Shown: positions 1 to 8,971, numbered from the stretch's first letter. The stretch: 64,000 nucleotides of DNA from Chloroflexota bacterium (GCA_028875055.1 JAPPGG010000047.1:53026-117025), one strand, 5' to 3'. The notes: generated from the letters alone by a model not told the origin. Numbers and translations: made by a program.

Positions 1-468
1 CTTGGCGCCGTCCACCCAGACGCCGGTGAGCCCCGGCTCAACGCCCGCCTCGATTCCCAGGTCTGCCAGGGCGGCGATGATAACCTGCTCCAGGGTGCGG
101 ACGTACTTCAATGGGCCGCCCCAGTCCCGCAGGTTGACGATGGGGTAGGCCACCAACTGGCCCGGGCCGTGGTAGGTAACCTGCCCTCCCCGGTCCGTTT
201 CCACCACGCTGACGCCCGCGCAGGCCAGTTCATAGCGCGAGACGGGAATATGTTCCGGCCTGGACAGCCTCCCCCGGGTGACAACGTGGGGGTGTTGCAA
301 CAGAAGCAGGGTGTTGGGTTCGTTGCCGGCGTGGACCGCGTCAACCAGGTCGGTCTGAAGATCCCAGGCACGGCCGTATTCGACCGTTCCAAGGGCGACG
401 ACCTGGCAGAAGGGCTTTTCGGGGGCCGGCAGTGAACCGGCCAGGGGTTGGTCCAGAAGATTGCTCAT
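1..468 (-). CDS. lipB: Lipoyl(octanoyl) transferase LipB, 3' end cut by window edge
   Basis: Moves the octanoyl group from acyl carrier protein onto lipoyl domains, the first step of lipoate assembly. 156 codons are visible from the ATG at 466-468, and the C-terminus runs off the window. The LipB signature DRGGQVTYHGPGQLVAYPI is present in full, including the conserved Arg and the Tyr-His pair. The catalytic Cys/Lys region lies beyond the window edge. The gene is the last visible one of a minus-strand cluster coding E1 alpha, E1 beta and E2 of a 2-oxoacid dehydrogenase. E2 carries a lipoylatable domain, so LipB plausibly supplies its cofactor. Family assignment is sure; completeness cannot be judged. 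Confidence 0.93.
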   Translation of the reverse strand, partial: MSNLLDQPLAGSLPAPEKPFCQVVALGTVEYGRAWDLQTDLVDAVHAGNEPNTLLLLQHPHVVTRGRLSRPEHIPVSRYELACAGVSVVETDRGGQVTYHGPGQLVAYPIVNLRDWGGPLKYVRTLEQVIIAALADLGIEAGVEPGLTGVWVDGAK

Positions 469-558
469 GCGCGGGAAGTCTCCATACAAGCAAATCAGGG
501 CAACCACAAGGGTTGCCCCTACGATCAGTTACCAGGTTCCAGCGGGTTGACAGGATTA

Positions 559-1980
559 TCAGGCGTTGTCGGGCCCGATTTCTTCCAGCCGGCGTTTCAT
601 GGACTGCATGAAGGCGCTGGACTCGGCGCCGTCGTTAATGCGGTGGTCGAAGGACATGCAGAGGTTCATCATTGAGCGGATGGCGATGGCGTCGTTGATG
701 ACCACCGGCCGCTTCTGAATCGCCTCGGTGGTCATAATGGCCGCCTGCGGGTAGTTGATAATGGGCTGGGAAACCACCGAACCCAGGGCTCCCGTGTTAT
801 TCAGGGTGAAGGTGCCGCCCTGGACGTCGTCGATGGTCAGCTTGTTATCCCGGGCCCGCTGGGCGAGGTCGGCCACCGCGTGGGCCAGGCCGGAAAGGCT
901 GAGGCGGTCGGCGTTGTGAATAACGGGGACCACCAGGCCGTTGGGGGCGGCAACGGCCAGGCCGATGTTCAGTCGCTTCTTCAGGACTATCTTGTCCTCA
1001 CCCCAGGTGGCGTTGAAGGTGGGGTTCTCCTTCAGTGTTTCGACCAGGGCCCGCAGGACGAAGGGCAGGTAGGTCAGGTCAACGCCCTCGCGCTGGCGGA
1101 AGGACTCGCGCATGGCAGTTCGCGCGGCCACCAGGTTGGTAACGTCCACCTCCACCGTGCTCCAGGCGTGGGGTATCCGGCTGACGCTGCGGACCATGGC
1201 CTCGGCAATCATGCGGCGGACCGGGGTCAGGGGCAGAAATTCCTCGTCGCCTGCTTCCAACGACTCTGGCTGGGGTGCAGGGGCGGCGGGGGCTGCATCC
1301 GTACTGTCCAGGTACCTGAGGACATCGTCCCGGGTGATGCGGCCTCCCATGCCGGTGCCGGTGATGAGAGCCAGGTCAACGTCGTGGTCTCGGGCGAGGC
1401 GGCGTACGGCGGGCGAGAGCCGGGCGCGGCCATCCCGGCCGGACGCGGTCACCACGGGGGTCTCGATGGCGACCTGAGCGGCGAGGGATGCAGCCAGCGC
1501 GGCGGCAGGTTCCGGCGGCGGGGCCGGCGGGCTGTCGTCGCCCGCGCCGCCCCCGGTGGGGCCGATCATGGTGGCGGAAGTGTTCAGGTAGCCGATCCGG
1601 CTGACGGGGGGCGCTTCCTGCGCCGGGACCGGTTCAGGAATGGAAGCCGGCGTTGCTTCGGAAACGGCGGGTGCACCGGTGGCGGCGGATTTTACTTCCC
1701 CAGGGTCGGCGGGGACAGGTTCGGCGGAAGCGGACTGGCCGTCGGCGGTCTCCACCTCGGCAATTGGGGCGCCCATGGGAATGGTCTGGCCTTCCTCGGC
1801 CAGGATTTTCAGGAGGGACCCGTCAACCGGCGAAGGAACTTCCATAGTGACCTTGTCGGTCACCACTTCCACCAGGGGCTCGTAGCGTTCAATCCGGTCG
1901 CCCGGCTGCTTGAGCCATTTGCCGATGGTGCCTTCGACGACCGATTCGCCGACGTGGGGAAGTTCTATAGTCTGGGCCAA
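559..1980 (-). CDS. 2-oxoacid dehydrogenase E2 (dihydrolipoamide acyltransferase)
   Basis: Core acyltransferase of a 2-oxoacid dehydrogenase complex, 473 aa. An N-terminal lipoyl domain spans residues 1-78, with Lys43 in the TDKVTMEVPSP context as the lipoylation site. A long Ala/Pro-rich linker follows to about 185. A peripheral subunit-binding domain lies at about 186-224 (ARLSPAVRRLARDHDVDL), with a second linker behind it. The catalytic domain runs from about 248 to the end and contains the FDHRINDGA motif with His446 and Asp450. One lipoyl domain is typical for branched-chain and pyruvate types. The E1 genes lie upstream on the same strand, separated by two small genes. Substrate is most likely branched-chain 2-oxoacids, judging from E1 alpha. 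Confidence 0.93.
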   Translation of the reverse strand: MAQTIELPHVGESVVEGTIGKWLKQPGDRIERYEPLVEVVTDKVTMEVPSPVDGSLLKILAEEGQTIPMGAPIAEVETADGQSASAEPVPADPGEVKSAATGAPAVSEATPASIPEPVPAQEAPPVSRIGYLNTSATMIGPTGGGAGDDSPPAPPPEPAAALAASLAAQVAIETPVVTASGRDGRARLSPAVRRLARDHDVDLALITGTGMGGRITRDDVLRYLDSTDAAPAAPAPQPESLEAGDEEFLPLTPVRRMIAEAMVRSVSRIPHAWSTVEVDVTNLVAARTAMRESFRQREGVDLTYLPFVLRALVETLKENPTFNATWGEDKIVLKKRLNIGLAVAAPNGLVVPVIHNADRLSLSGLAHAVADLAQRARDNKLTIDDVQGGTFTLNNTGALGSVVSQPIINYPQAAIMTTEAIQKRPVVINDAIAIRSMMNLCMSFDHRINDGAESSAFMQSMKRRLEEIGPDNA

Positions 1981-1998
1981 GGTTTCACCACCCCTGGG

Positions 1999-2430
1999 TC
2001 AAATAGGTGCATGTTCGACCAATCGAATACGGTCCTGAAATCGGTGAAAGTCGGCTTCATTAAACGTCAGCAGCCTGCTCTCGCCGTAAGCCAGCATTGT
2101 CGCGACAATATTGGCGTCGTGGACCTGTTTGCCGCCTATTGGAACCTGGCGGCAAAGCAATAGCAGCCAATCCGTTACCGTGGAGCCATCCTCCAACACC
2201 TCGAAATTAGCGGCCAGCCTCTCAACATCTCCAAGAGCTTCAAGGCGAGTAATCGGAACTGGCCAAATTTGAGGTCGGGTAACTACTGCAAGATACTCGC
2301 GCAAGACCTGACGACTGATACGAACCGGGTCGCCTTGCTTTAACGCACTCTCGAGACTCGCACGGGCAACCTGATGGTCTGGAGCCTCCAGGAATCTGGT
2401 ATTTACCAGCACGTTGGTGTCAACAAACAT
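1999..2430 (-). CDS. PIN-domain ribonuclease, VapC-like toxin candidate
   Basis: 143 aa, the usual size of a single PIN domain. The acidic metal-binding residues expected of the family are visible: Asp4 in FVDTNVLV, Glu45 in VLREYLAVV, Asp105 in VHDANIVA, and the NEADF segment at 124-128. PIN proteins of this size are generally Mg-dependent RNases, mostly VapC toxins. The preceding gene, a DUF7662-like protein 20 nt upstream on the same strand, sits where an antitoxin would normally be. No AbrB, RHH or Phd-type antitoxin is seen. It lies 18 nt before E2, so the pair may be co-transcribed with the dehydrogenase genes. The fold is well supported; the toxin role is inference. Confidence 0.82.
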   Translation of the reverse strand: MFVDTNVLVNTRFLEAPDHQVARASLESALKQGDPVRISRQVLREYLAVVTRPQIWPVPITRLEALGDVERLAANFEVLEDGSTVTDWLLLLCRQVPIGGKQVHDANIVATMLAYGESRLLTFNEADFHRFQDRIRLVEHAPI

Positions 2431-2450
2431 CTGGTCCAGCAGTTTCCGGC

Positions 2451-2834
2451 CTAGTAAATGTCCTCTCGCCGCAAGCTCAAGTTGGCCGGCCAGTTACCTG
2501 CTGAGCGCACCGGCCAAAACTCGGCCAGACGTGAGGTACGCTCTCTGTACTGGGACTTGCGCCGGAGCAAAAGTGTTTCGGCCACCAAATCAACCTCTGC
2601 CGTTTCCCATCCGGCCGCGCTCCAGGCCAATGCGTGGCTATGAGCATGGCGTAACCCATTGGCCCACCAGGGCCGGTGGCGGCGGGCGGAGGACGGAAGC
2701 CTGAAACCAACAATTGACTCAATCTCCCCGAAAGTGGTCCTCCATTCCGAGGTTGAGAGGTCGGAAAGGTGGAAAAAAAGCCTATTGTATTTTCCCGTGG
2801 AGGCCCTCTGCTGGAAGTCTTGCTCAGTACTCAT
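2451..2834 (-). CDS. DUF7662-like small protein, possible partner of the PIN nuclease
   Basis: 127 aa starting at the ATG at 2832-2834. Residues about 14-90 match the pattern I associate with DUF7662 proteins: KYNRLFFHL, TFGEIESIVGFRLPSSARRH, WWAN and AWSAAGWETAEVDL, all in the expected order. The C-terminal 35 residues are basic and lack recognisable features. No enzymatic residues are evident. The gene ends 20 nt before the PIN gene and begins 59 nt after E1 beta. Its position is that of an antitoxin or regulatory partner, but no DNA-binding motif is apparent. Function is unknown. The family assignment is from memory of the motif pattern. Confidence 0.72.
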   Translation of the reverse strand: MSTEQDFQQRASTGKYNRLFFHLSDLSTSEWRTTFGEIESIVGFRLPSSARRHRPWWANGLRHAHSHALAWSAAGWETAEVDLVAETLLLRRKSQYRERTSRLAEFWPVRSAGNWPANLSLRREDIY

Positions 2835-2893
2835 AGCAATTATAGTGCTTCTGCCGCGTGTAACGGGTATGGCTATCTGTCGATGGATTTTCG

Positions 2894-3880
2894 CTAGTAT
2901 GCCGCCAGGTTGCGCAGGGCCTGGGCTATTTTCTGGGTGTTGGGCATGTAGGCGTCTTCCAGGGTTTGGGCGAAGGGCATGGTGGGCACGTCGGGGCCGC
3001 AAACCCGGCCGATGGGGGCGTCCAGGTAGTCGAAGGCCTGGTCGGCGGCCAGGGCGGCGATTTCGGAGCCTATGCCGCCGGTGATGTTGTCTTCGTGGAC
3101 GATGAGCAGTTTGCCGGTCTTTTTCACCGACTCCAGGACGGTCTCCGTATCCAGCGGCTTCAGGGTGCGGAGGTCCACCACTTCCACCTGGGCCACGCCC
3201 TCGGCGGCCAACAGTTCGGCAGCTTCCAGGCAATAGTGGACCATCAGGCCATAGCTGACTACCGTAATGTTCTGTCCTGGACGCTTTACTTCCGCCTTGC
3301 CAATGGGGAGAACATAGTCCTCTTCCGGTACATCGCCGCGCACCAGGCGGTAGGTCTTCTTGTGCTCCAGGAAGACCACCGGGTTGTTGTCGCGAATGGC
3401 GGACTTGAGCAGGCCCTTGGCGTCGTAGGGGGTGGCTGGCGCAATCACCTTCAGGCCCGGAGTGTGGAAGAAGTAGGCCTCCACATTCTGGGAATGGAAC
3501 AGGCCGCCGCGAATGCCGCCGCCGTAGGGTATCCGGATAGTAACCGGCGCATTGAGGCTGCCATCGCTGCCGTAGCAGACGCGGGCCGCCTCGCCTATAA
3601 GCTGGTTGACCGCGGGCCAGAGGAAGTCGGCGAACTCCACCTCGGGGATGGGGCGCATTCCCCGGAAGGAGGCGCCCAGGGCAATGCCCATAATGGAGGC
3701 CTCGGCCAGGGGCGTGTCAATAACCCGCTCGGGGCCGAACTCCTCGATAAAGCCCTGGGTGGCGAGGAACACTCCGCCGCGCCAGCCCACGTCTTCGCCC
3801 ATGACGAAAACGTGCTCGTCGCGCTGCATTTCCTCCCTCATGGCTTCCCGTACGGCTTCTATTACGCTCTTGACGGCCAT
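2894..3880 (-). CDS. 2-oxoacid dehydrogenase E1 component, beta subunit
   Basis: 328 aa; the normal length for E1 beta is 325-340. The start is the ATG at 3878-3880, preceded by AAAGGAAT; an upstream extension of the frame has no ribosome site. The transketolase-like pyrimidine-binding part opens with GEDVGWRGGVF and the conserved RVIDTPLAEASIMGIALG, and the TPP-pyrimidine-contacting Glu lies within the N-terminal half. The transketolase C-terminal domain carries the RTLKPLDTETVLESVKKTG segment. It pairs with the E1 alpha subunit encoded 52 nt upstream to decarboxylate a 2-oxoacid and acylate E2. The similarity pattern suits branched-chain or pyruvate type. Confidence 0.94.
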   Translation of the reverse strand: MAVKSVIEAVREAMREEMQRDEHVFVMGEDVGWRGGVFLATQGFIEEFGPERVIDTPLAEASIMGIALGASFRGMRPIPEVEFADFLWPAVNQLIGEAARVCYGSDGSLNAPVTIRIPYGGGIRGGLFHSQNVEAYFFHTPGLKVIAPATPYDAKGLLKSAIRDNNPVVFLEHKKTYRLVRGDVPEEDYVLPIGKAEVKRPGQNITVVSYGLMVHYCLEAAELLAAEGVAQVEVVDLRTLKPLDTETVLESVKKTGKLLIVHEDNITGGIGSEIAALAADQAFDYLDAPIGRVCGPDVPTMPFAQTLEDAYMPNTQKIAQALRNLAAY

Positions 3881-3932
3881 TGGTATTCCTTTACTAGTCT
3901 TTCCACGAAGGGCGCGGACCTGCTCCAGGGAG

Positions 3933-4973
3933 CTAGGGCGCGTAAACGTTCTTGTGGAGATCGGAGGCATCCGGCGGGAGCGCGGCGTCGGCGGCGTCGG
4001 TAGCCTCATTGACGGCGCGGCGAGCCTGGGCCCGGATTTCCTCCTGCTGCTCCTCGGTCAGGTAGCCCTGTTCCAGCATAAAACTGCTGAAGGCGGCAAC
4101 CGGGTCCTTCTCCCGAACAGCGTCAATTTCTTCTTTGGGCCGGTAGCGGGAGTCGTCATCGTCGGTGGTGTGGGGCATCAGGCGTTCCAGCTTCATCTCC
4201 AGCATAACCGGGCCCTCGCGGCGGGCGTGATTTATCGCTTCCCGGCAGGCTTCATAGGAGGCCAGCAGGTCGAGGCCGTCCACGATGAGGCCCGGGAAGC
4301 CGTAACCTTCAGCCCGGTTGGCGACGTCGCCGATGGCCATCTGCATCCGCTGGGGGACGGAGATGGCATAGGCGTTGTTTTCGCAGACAAATACCACGGG
4401 CAGCTTGTGAACGCCGGCGAAGTTCATCGCCTCGTGGGTCTCGCCCTGGCTGGAGGCGCCGTCGCCGAAATAAACGAAGATCACCTTGTCGTCACCCAAC
4501 ATCTTGCAGGCCAGGGCATAGCCGACCGCCTGGGTCAACTGGGCGGCCACCACGTTGGAGGTCTGGATGACGTTGTGCTCCAGGTCGGCGCCCTGAAGGG
4601 GGAACTGGCGGGCGTTGCTGTAGGGGTCCCCCTCCTTGCCCATAAAGGAGAGCATTACCTGGGTAGGAGTAAGGCCTGCGCCCATTTTCAGTGAGAGGTC
4701 GCGGTAATAGGGGAAGAAGAAGCAGTTCCCGTCCTTTTCGGCGGCCAGCAGACTGCCGAGCTGGGCGGCTTCGTGGCCCTGACCCGAGGCGGCGATGGGC
4801 ACTTTCCCCTGCCGGTTCATCATCCAGATGCGCTCGTCAATGGTCCGGATGGTCACCATCCGGCGATAGAAGTCAACCAGGTCCTCCGGCGTTATGCCCT
4901 GGGGCAGCTGACGGGATATATCGGCCGCAATACCATCGGCGTGGCCGTCAGTCTGGTTGGTCAACTGTGTCAT
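3933..4973 (-). CDS. 2-oxoacid dehydrogenase E1 component, alpha subunit (branched-chain type likely)
   Basis: 346 aa from the ATG at 4971-4973, which is preceded by GGAGGAAACC. Residues 170-200 carry the thiamine diphosphate motif (GDGASSQGETHEA through CENN), followed by the NAYAISVPQRM segment. The later PHTTDDDDSRYR phosphorylation-loop-like segment resembles bacterial branched-chain 2-oxoacid dehydrogenases more than pyruvate dehydrogenases. This is the first gene of the minus-strand operon with E1 beta and E2; no E3 gene is visible, so that subunit is encoded elsewhere. Subunit identity is sure; substrate specificity is inference. Confidence 0.92.
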   Translation of the reverse strand: MTQLTNQTDGHADGIAADISRQLPQGITPEDLVDFYRRMVTIRTIDERIWMMNRQGKVPIAASGQGHEAAQLGSLLAAEKDGNCFFFPYYRDLSLKMGAGLTPTQVMLSFMGKEGDPYSNARQFPLQGADLEHNVIQTSNVVAAQLTQAVGYALACKMLGDDKVIFVYFGDGASSQGETHEAMNFAGVHKLPVVFVCENNAYAISVPQRMQMAIGDVANRAEGYGFPGLIVDGLDLLASYEACREAINHARREGPVMLEMKLERLMPHTTDDDDSRYRPKEEIDAVREKDPVAAFSSFMLEQGYLTEEQQEEIRAQARRAVNEATDAADAALPPDASDLHKNVYAP

Positions 4974-5231
4974 GGTTTCCTCCGGTGAACGAACCGGGCT
5001 GGTCTGGAGTCTAGCGGACGGTCTGGTCGAAGGGCGCTGGAAAACTAATGTATGCAAGGCAATTATATATGCTGGGGTGGGGGTGGGCAAACGCAGTCGG
5101 GCGGCAGGGCAGGGCAATCGCGTTTTAATTGAAGGTCATGCCGAGGGAAGCCGAAGCATCTGAAATCTATCTCATGGAAGTACCTTCACTACACGCACTA
5201 CACGCAGCCGGGCTGAGGATGGGGACGTCAG

Positions 5232-5286
5232 GCCCTTCGGCAGAGTTTACCCTGAGCCGGACCGAAGGGTTCAGGGAAACATGATC
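5232..5286. repeat. Dispersed CTTCGGC / CTCAGGG repeat, copy A
   Basis: This lies in the 485-base gene-free interval between the divergent dehydrogenase and complex III operons. It contains CCCTTCGGC, then TACCCTGAGCCGGACCGAAGGG and TTCAGGG, so arms of the type CCCTGAGC and GAAGGG can pair. Related copies occur at 19104-19130, 19191-19240 and 30289-30319. Copies A and C are both followed by ACATGATC. No reading frame crosses it. The remainder of the interval holds only the promoter-like site listed separately. Confidence 0.6.
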
Positions 5287-5354
5287 TCCTGCCTGCCGAA
5301 ATTATGCCCCCATAGTCTGAATCCATAACGCGATTGCCTCGCCTTTACATACCC

Positions 5355-5383
5355 TTGACACCCCCTAAAGACTGTGATAATTT
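5355..5383 (+). promoter_or_regulatory. Candidate sigma70-type promoter of the complex III operon
   Basis: A perfect TTGACA at 5355-5360 is followed by GATAAT at 76-81 (15-nt spacer) or TAATTT at 78-83 (17-nt spacer). It lies about 75 nt upstream of the first small gene of the cluster and is the best -35/-10 pair in the interval. Assignment is from consensus match only. Confidence 0.5.
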
Positions 5384-5458
5384 TCACTAGGTTTGCTACC
5401 CGGGGAGGTTCAGGATACGCCCCGGAATCGAATCAGGGTATTTTCCAAGGCAGGACCG

Positions 5459-5755
5459 ATGGGCGATCCAAACGCGTTAACCAACATAGACTGGGTCAAT
5501 ATCTCCAATTGGCTCACCATGTACTGGATTGCTTTTCCCCTGGTTATCATCACCGCCTTCACCTTGATGATTGCCCACGCCTTTATCCCCTCCGCTATCC
5601 AGACCGGCCACCTGCCCAGTGTTTTCGGCCGCCTGGTCTGGCCCCTTACCTTCGTGGCAGTGGCGGTATGGGTGGTGGCGTGGATTTTCTGGATTTCGGT
5701 GATGCTGTTGACCCCGGAAATGCTGGGCAACATATACGAAAGGTTCCTGGTCTAG
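5459..5755 (+). CDS. Small two-helix membrane protein heading the complex III cluster
   Basis: 98 aa if started at the ATG at 5459; the frame is open further upstream to 5393 without a better ribosome site. Two hydrophobic helices are visible, one around residues 18-40 (MYWIAFPLVIITAFTLMIA) and one around 57-80 (VWPLTFVAVAVWVVAWIFWI). The protein has no cysteine and no heme or metal motif. It lies 124 nt upstream of the pentaheme cytochrome gene on the same strand and is probably part of the same transcript. It could be an accessory subunit of the respiratory complex. I do not recognise the family. Confidence 0.7.
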   Translation: MGDPNALTNIDWVNISNWLTMYWIAFPLVIITAFTLMIAHAFIPSAIQTGHLPSVFGRLVWPLTFVAVAVWVVAWIFWISVMLLTPEMLGNIYERFLV

Positions 5756-5879
5756 TTTCAGGATGCGGCCGGTACGGGAACGCATCCTTTCTAACATTGA
5801 AGAATCTTCCCGGACTGGCCGGTCTTCAGCCGGATGACAGTCCGGCCGGATACTAAGAGATAGGCAGGTTTTGGCGCCG

Positions 5880-6548
5880 ATGAGGCCAAGCGCAAATATC
5901 ATTCCACTGGCCATTGTAGGTTTGGTCGTCACCGGCATCGTCGGGTTCCTGGTCGCAATAATCTTTATATCCTGGTTTTCTAACCCGCCGTTCGGGCTGG
6001 GCAACGCCCCGGCGCAACCCATTGATTTCCCCCATACCGTCCATGCCGGTTCCGTAGAGGAAGGCGGCGTGGGCATTGCCTGCGAGTTCTGCCACCGCAA
6101 TGTGACCGAAGGCGCGGCGGCAACAGTGCCCGCGGTGGAACAGTGCGTTTTCTGCCACCAGCAGATCAATCCGGAGAACCTGGTGGCCTCGGCCTCGTCC
6201 AGCGCGGACCAGGCCCAGATGCAGCTGGTGGTGGACAAGTTTAACGACAACGACCCCATCAACTGGGAGCGGGTGCACCGGATACCGGACCACGTGAGGT
6301 TTGTGCATGAAGCCCACATCCGGTTCCTGACGGAGGGTCAGCCGCGAACGGTAGCCATGCCCATGGGAGACGGACAACCCCGTCAGTTGCCTTTGACCAA
6401 CCAGCAGGCCTGTTCGGTCTGTCACGGGGATGTGGCCAGCATGAACGAAGTCCAGCCCACGGGCGGGCAGTCGCTGAAGATGGGCACCTGCGTGGACTGT
6501 CACCGAGAGCTTAACGTGGGCACCGACTGTACTATCTGTCACAAGTAA
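5880..6548 (+). CDS. actA: Alternative complex III pentaheme cytochrome c subunit (ActA)
   Basis: 222 aa. A single N-terminal membrane anchor spans about residues 8-32, followed by a periplasmic domain with exactly five CxxCH heme sites at 68-72, 89-93, 178-182, 204-208 and 217-221. Additional His residues (52, 55, 143, 146) are candidates for distal ligands. The ATG at 5880 fits the upstream AGGCAGG spacing better than the TTG at 5871. Five c-type hemes plus a TM anchor directly before an ActB-like gene is the ActA pattern of alternative complex III (quinol:electron acceptor oxidoreductase). Electrons from quinol would pass through this subunit to a downstream acceptor. Confidence 0.9.
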   Translation: MRPSANIIPLAIVGLVVTGIVGFLVAIIFISWFSNPPFGLGNAPAQPIDFPHTVHAGSVEEGGVGIACEFCHRNVTEGAAATVPAVEQCVFCHQQINPENLVASASSSADQAQMQLVVDKFNDNDPINWERVHRIPDHVRFVHEAHIRFLTEGQPRTVAMPMGDGQPRQLPLTNQQACSVCHGDVASMNEVQPTGGQSLKMGTCVDCHRELNVGTDCTICHK

Positions 6549-6600
6549 ACGGCTGTCACAAGTAATCGGCGCAAGCCAAAATGATCGAAGGCATCAACGT

Positions 6601-8901
6601 ATGAAACTGACACGGCGCAATTTCCTGGCCTGGGCCGGCCTCTCCGCTGTAGGAGCGGTGGCTTGTGATGTTATCCAGGACGAGGAACTGAGCCTCCAGA
6701 GCCCCGCGTCCCTGCCCGAGGACCTGGTCAAGGGGCGGGACAACTGGTACGCCACCCTGGGTGGTCAGGCCACCGACGGCGAAGGCGTAATAGTGCGGGT
6801 GATGGAGGGGCGCGCCAAGAAGATCCAGGGCAACCCCAAGTATCCGGTCAACCAGGGCAAGCAGAGTGTGCGGTCTGAGGCCGGCCTCCAGGCCCTGTAC
6901 CACCCTGACCGGATTTCCGGTCCGCTGCAGCGCACCGGCCCGCGCGGTTCCGGGCAGTACCGGTCCATTCAGTGGGAGCCCGAGGCGCTGGACATTCTCC
7001 GCCGGGAACTGCGCGCCCGCAGCCAGGGTATGGTGTTGATAACCGAGCCGCTGCGGGGAACGCTGGGTATGATCGCCGACCGATTCGCCACGTCGGCGGG
7101 CGGACGTCACCTGGGCTTTGAAGCGCTGGATGATACGACCTACCGGGCCGCCATAAAGGGCGTATTCGACCAGGACCGGCTTCCCGACTTCGATATCTCC
7201 AACGCTAATTACGTGATCTCCTTCGGGGCTGATTTCCTGTCCACCTGGAAGGGATCGACCCGCCTGTCCACCGCTTACGGCGAATTCCGGCAGGGCAACA
7301 AGCGCCAGACCCAGGGTTCCAGGGGATACCTGGTGCACGTGGATCCCCGCTTCTCGATGACGGCGGCCAATGCGGACGAGTGGCTGCCCATACGACCGGG
7401 CATGGAGGGCTACCTGGCCCTCAGCCTGGCCTACGTGATTATCAGCGAAGGGATGCAGGCTGAGGGCGTTGACGTGGATGCTCTGACCAACGGTCAGGGC
7501 GCCGCAGCCCTGGCTGCCTTCGCTCCCGAGCAGATTGCCGGTCAGCTGGGCATTCCGGAGCAGTTGCACGAGGGCAAGTCTGCCGCCGAGAAGATTCGGG
7601 ACCTGGCCAGCAACTTTATGCACCACGGCCCCAGCATTGCCCTGGGCGGGGACAGCGCCGGAGCCCATACCAACGGCCAGTTTAATCTGATGGCCATTTA
7701 CGCCCTGAACTACCTGGCGGGCAGTGTCGGCAGCGGCGGAGGCATGCGCTTCAGCCCGGAAAGTCCCCTCGGAAACCTGGCGGACGCCGCCACAGTGGGA
7801 AGCGCGCAGGACTGGGCCGGGGTGGCCAACGATATCCGCAGCGGCCGGACCAGGATGGTGCTGGTGCACGATGCCAACCCGGTGCACGGGCTGCCCGCGT
7901 CGATGGCATTTGAGTCGGCGCTCAACCGCGAGGAAGTTTTCATCGTCAGCTTCTCTTCCTTTATGGATGAGACCACGGCGCTGGCGGACCTGATACTTCC
8001 GGACCGGGTTTTCCTGGAGGGCTGGGGCGATGACGTTCCCGAGCCTGGCCCGGGATATGAAGTAATCGGAATGCAGCAGCCGGTGGTAAACCCGCTCAGC
8101 GACCTGGACCCCCGGAGTTTCGGGGACATACTGCTGAGCATGGCCCAGGAGATGGGCCAGGAGAGCGTACTGCCCTGGACCAGCGTCGAAGAGGCTTTGA
8201 AGTCCGGCGCGGAGGCCCTGTACAACACGGGCCGCGGCACTTCCAGCCATGCGGCTTCGGCCGACGACCTGTGGAACATGATGCTTCGCCAGGGTGGCTG
8301 GTGGGACGAAAATGCCAGGGGCCCGGTTCCCAGCGCACCCGGCGGACTTTTGAATAACATCGCGGCCCAGGCCAGGGAGCCCGGGTATTCGGGTAACGGG
8401 GACTTTTACCTGCTGCCCTTTGCTCACAACACGCTGATGGACGGCCGGCTGGCCCACATTCCCTGGATGCAGGGAGTGCCGGACCCCATTACCACCGTCA
8501 CCTGGCAGACCTGGGTGGAATTGAACAGCAGCACGGCCTCGCAGATGGGCCTGCGCGAAGGCGACATAGTCAGCGTTGCCACTGATGCCGGCAGTATTTC
8601 CGGCGTCCTGTATCCCAACCCCGCGCTGCCGCCAAACGTGGTGGCGGTGCCCCTGGGACAAGGGAGAAAGGTGGGCTCGGAATATGCCACCAGCGGGGAC
8701 TCGCGGGAGAGTTCCAATGCGCTGGACCTGCTGTCAGCCGGTCATCTGACCGAGAGCGGGGGGCTGGCATGGGCGGGACACCGGGCGTCGGTTTCGGGTA
8801 CGGGCGAGAGCCTGAAAATTGCCAAGTTTGAGGGCATTTTCCCGGCGCGGCAGATCGGCCACACTGCGGGTGAAGCGGTCATCATCGTTACCAACCACTA
8901 G
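6601..8901 (+). CDS. Alternative complex III molybdopterin-oxidoreductase-like subunit (ActB1)
   Basis: 766 aa. The N-terminus MKLTRRNFLAWAG is a twin-arginine signal, and it ends in a lipobox with Cys22 (VGAVAC), so the product is probably an exported lipoprotein. The body resembles the molybdopterin oxidoreductase fold, for example the DFLSTWKGSTRLSTAYGEFRQ region and the C-terminal dinucleotide-binding-like domain near 600-760. There is no N-terminal CxxC iron-sulfur motif, consistent with ActB, where this domain is known to lack the molybdenum cofactor. In many organisms it is fused to the iron-sulfur domain, but here that domain is a separate gene 70 nt downstream. Confidence 0.9.
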   Translation: MKLTRRNFLAWAGLSAVGAVACDVIQDEELSLQSPASLPEDLVKGRDNWYATLGGQATDGEGVIVRVMEGRAKKIQGNPKYPVNQGKQSVRSEAGLQALYHPDRISGPLQRTGPRGSGQYRSIQWEPEALDILRRELRARSQGMVLITEPLRGTLGMIADRFATSAGGRHLGFEALDDTTYRAAIKGVFDQDRLPDFDISNANYVISFGADFLSTWKGSTRLSTAYGEFRQGNKRQTQGSRGYLVHVDPRFSMTAANADEWLPIRPGMEGYLALSLAYVIISEGMQAEGVDVDALTNGQGAAALAAFAPEQIAGQLGIPEQLHEGKSAAEKIRDLASNFMHHGPSIALGGDSAGAHTNGQFNLMAIYALNYLAGSVGSGGGMRFSPESPLGNLADAATVGSAQDWAGVANDIRSGRTRMVLVHDANPVHGLPASMAFESALNREEVFIVSFSSFMDETTALADLILPDRVFLEGWGDDVPEPGPGYEVIGMQQPVVNPLSDLDPRSFGDILLSMAQEMGQESVLPWTSVEEALKSGAEALYNTGRGTSSHAASADDLWNMMLRQGGWWDENARGPVPSAPGGLLNNIAAQAREPGYSGNGDFYLLPFAHNTLMDGRLAHIPWMQGVPDPITTVTWQTWVELNSSTASQMGLREGDIVSVATDAGSISGVLYPNPALPPNVVAVPLGQGRKVGSEYATSGDSRESSNALDLLSAGHLTESGGLAWAGHRASVSGTGESLKIAKFEGIFPARQIGHTAGEAVIIVTNH

Positions 8902-8971
8902 ATTCGGTCGGTTGCCGGCACGAATCGGGTGAAGAGGAAGGGAGTCGTCAGGCTTCCGGACGGGAAGAAGA

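Noticed and set aside
880..2163. Long plus-strand open frame antisense to E2
   Set aside because: Gly/Val-rich translation without motif; it mirrors the GC-rich codon pattern of the minus-strand E2 and PIN genes, which have clear domains.
5271..5300. Possible terminator in the repeat copy A
   Set aside because: Hairpin arms exist but no T-run follows on either strand, and both adjacent genes start, not end, nearby.
6556..8661. Long minus-strand frame opposite ActB1
   Set aside because: The plus strand encodes a complete Tat-signal ActB1; the antisense translation has no domain.
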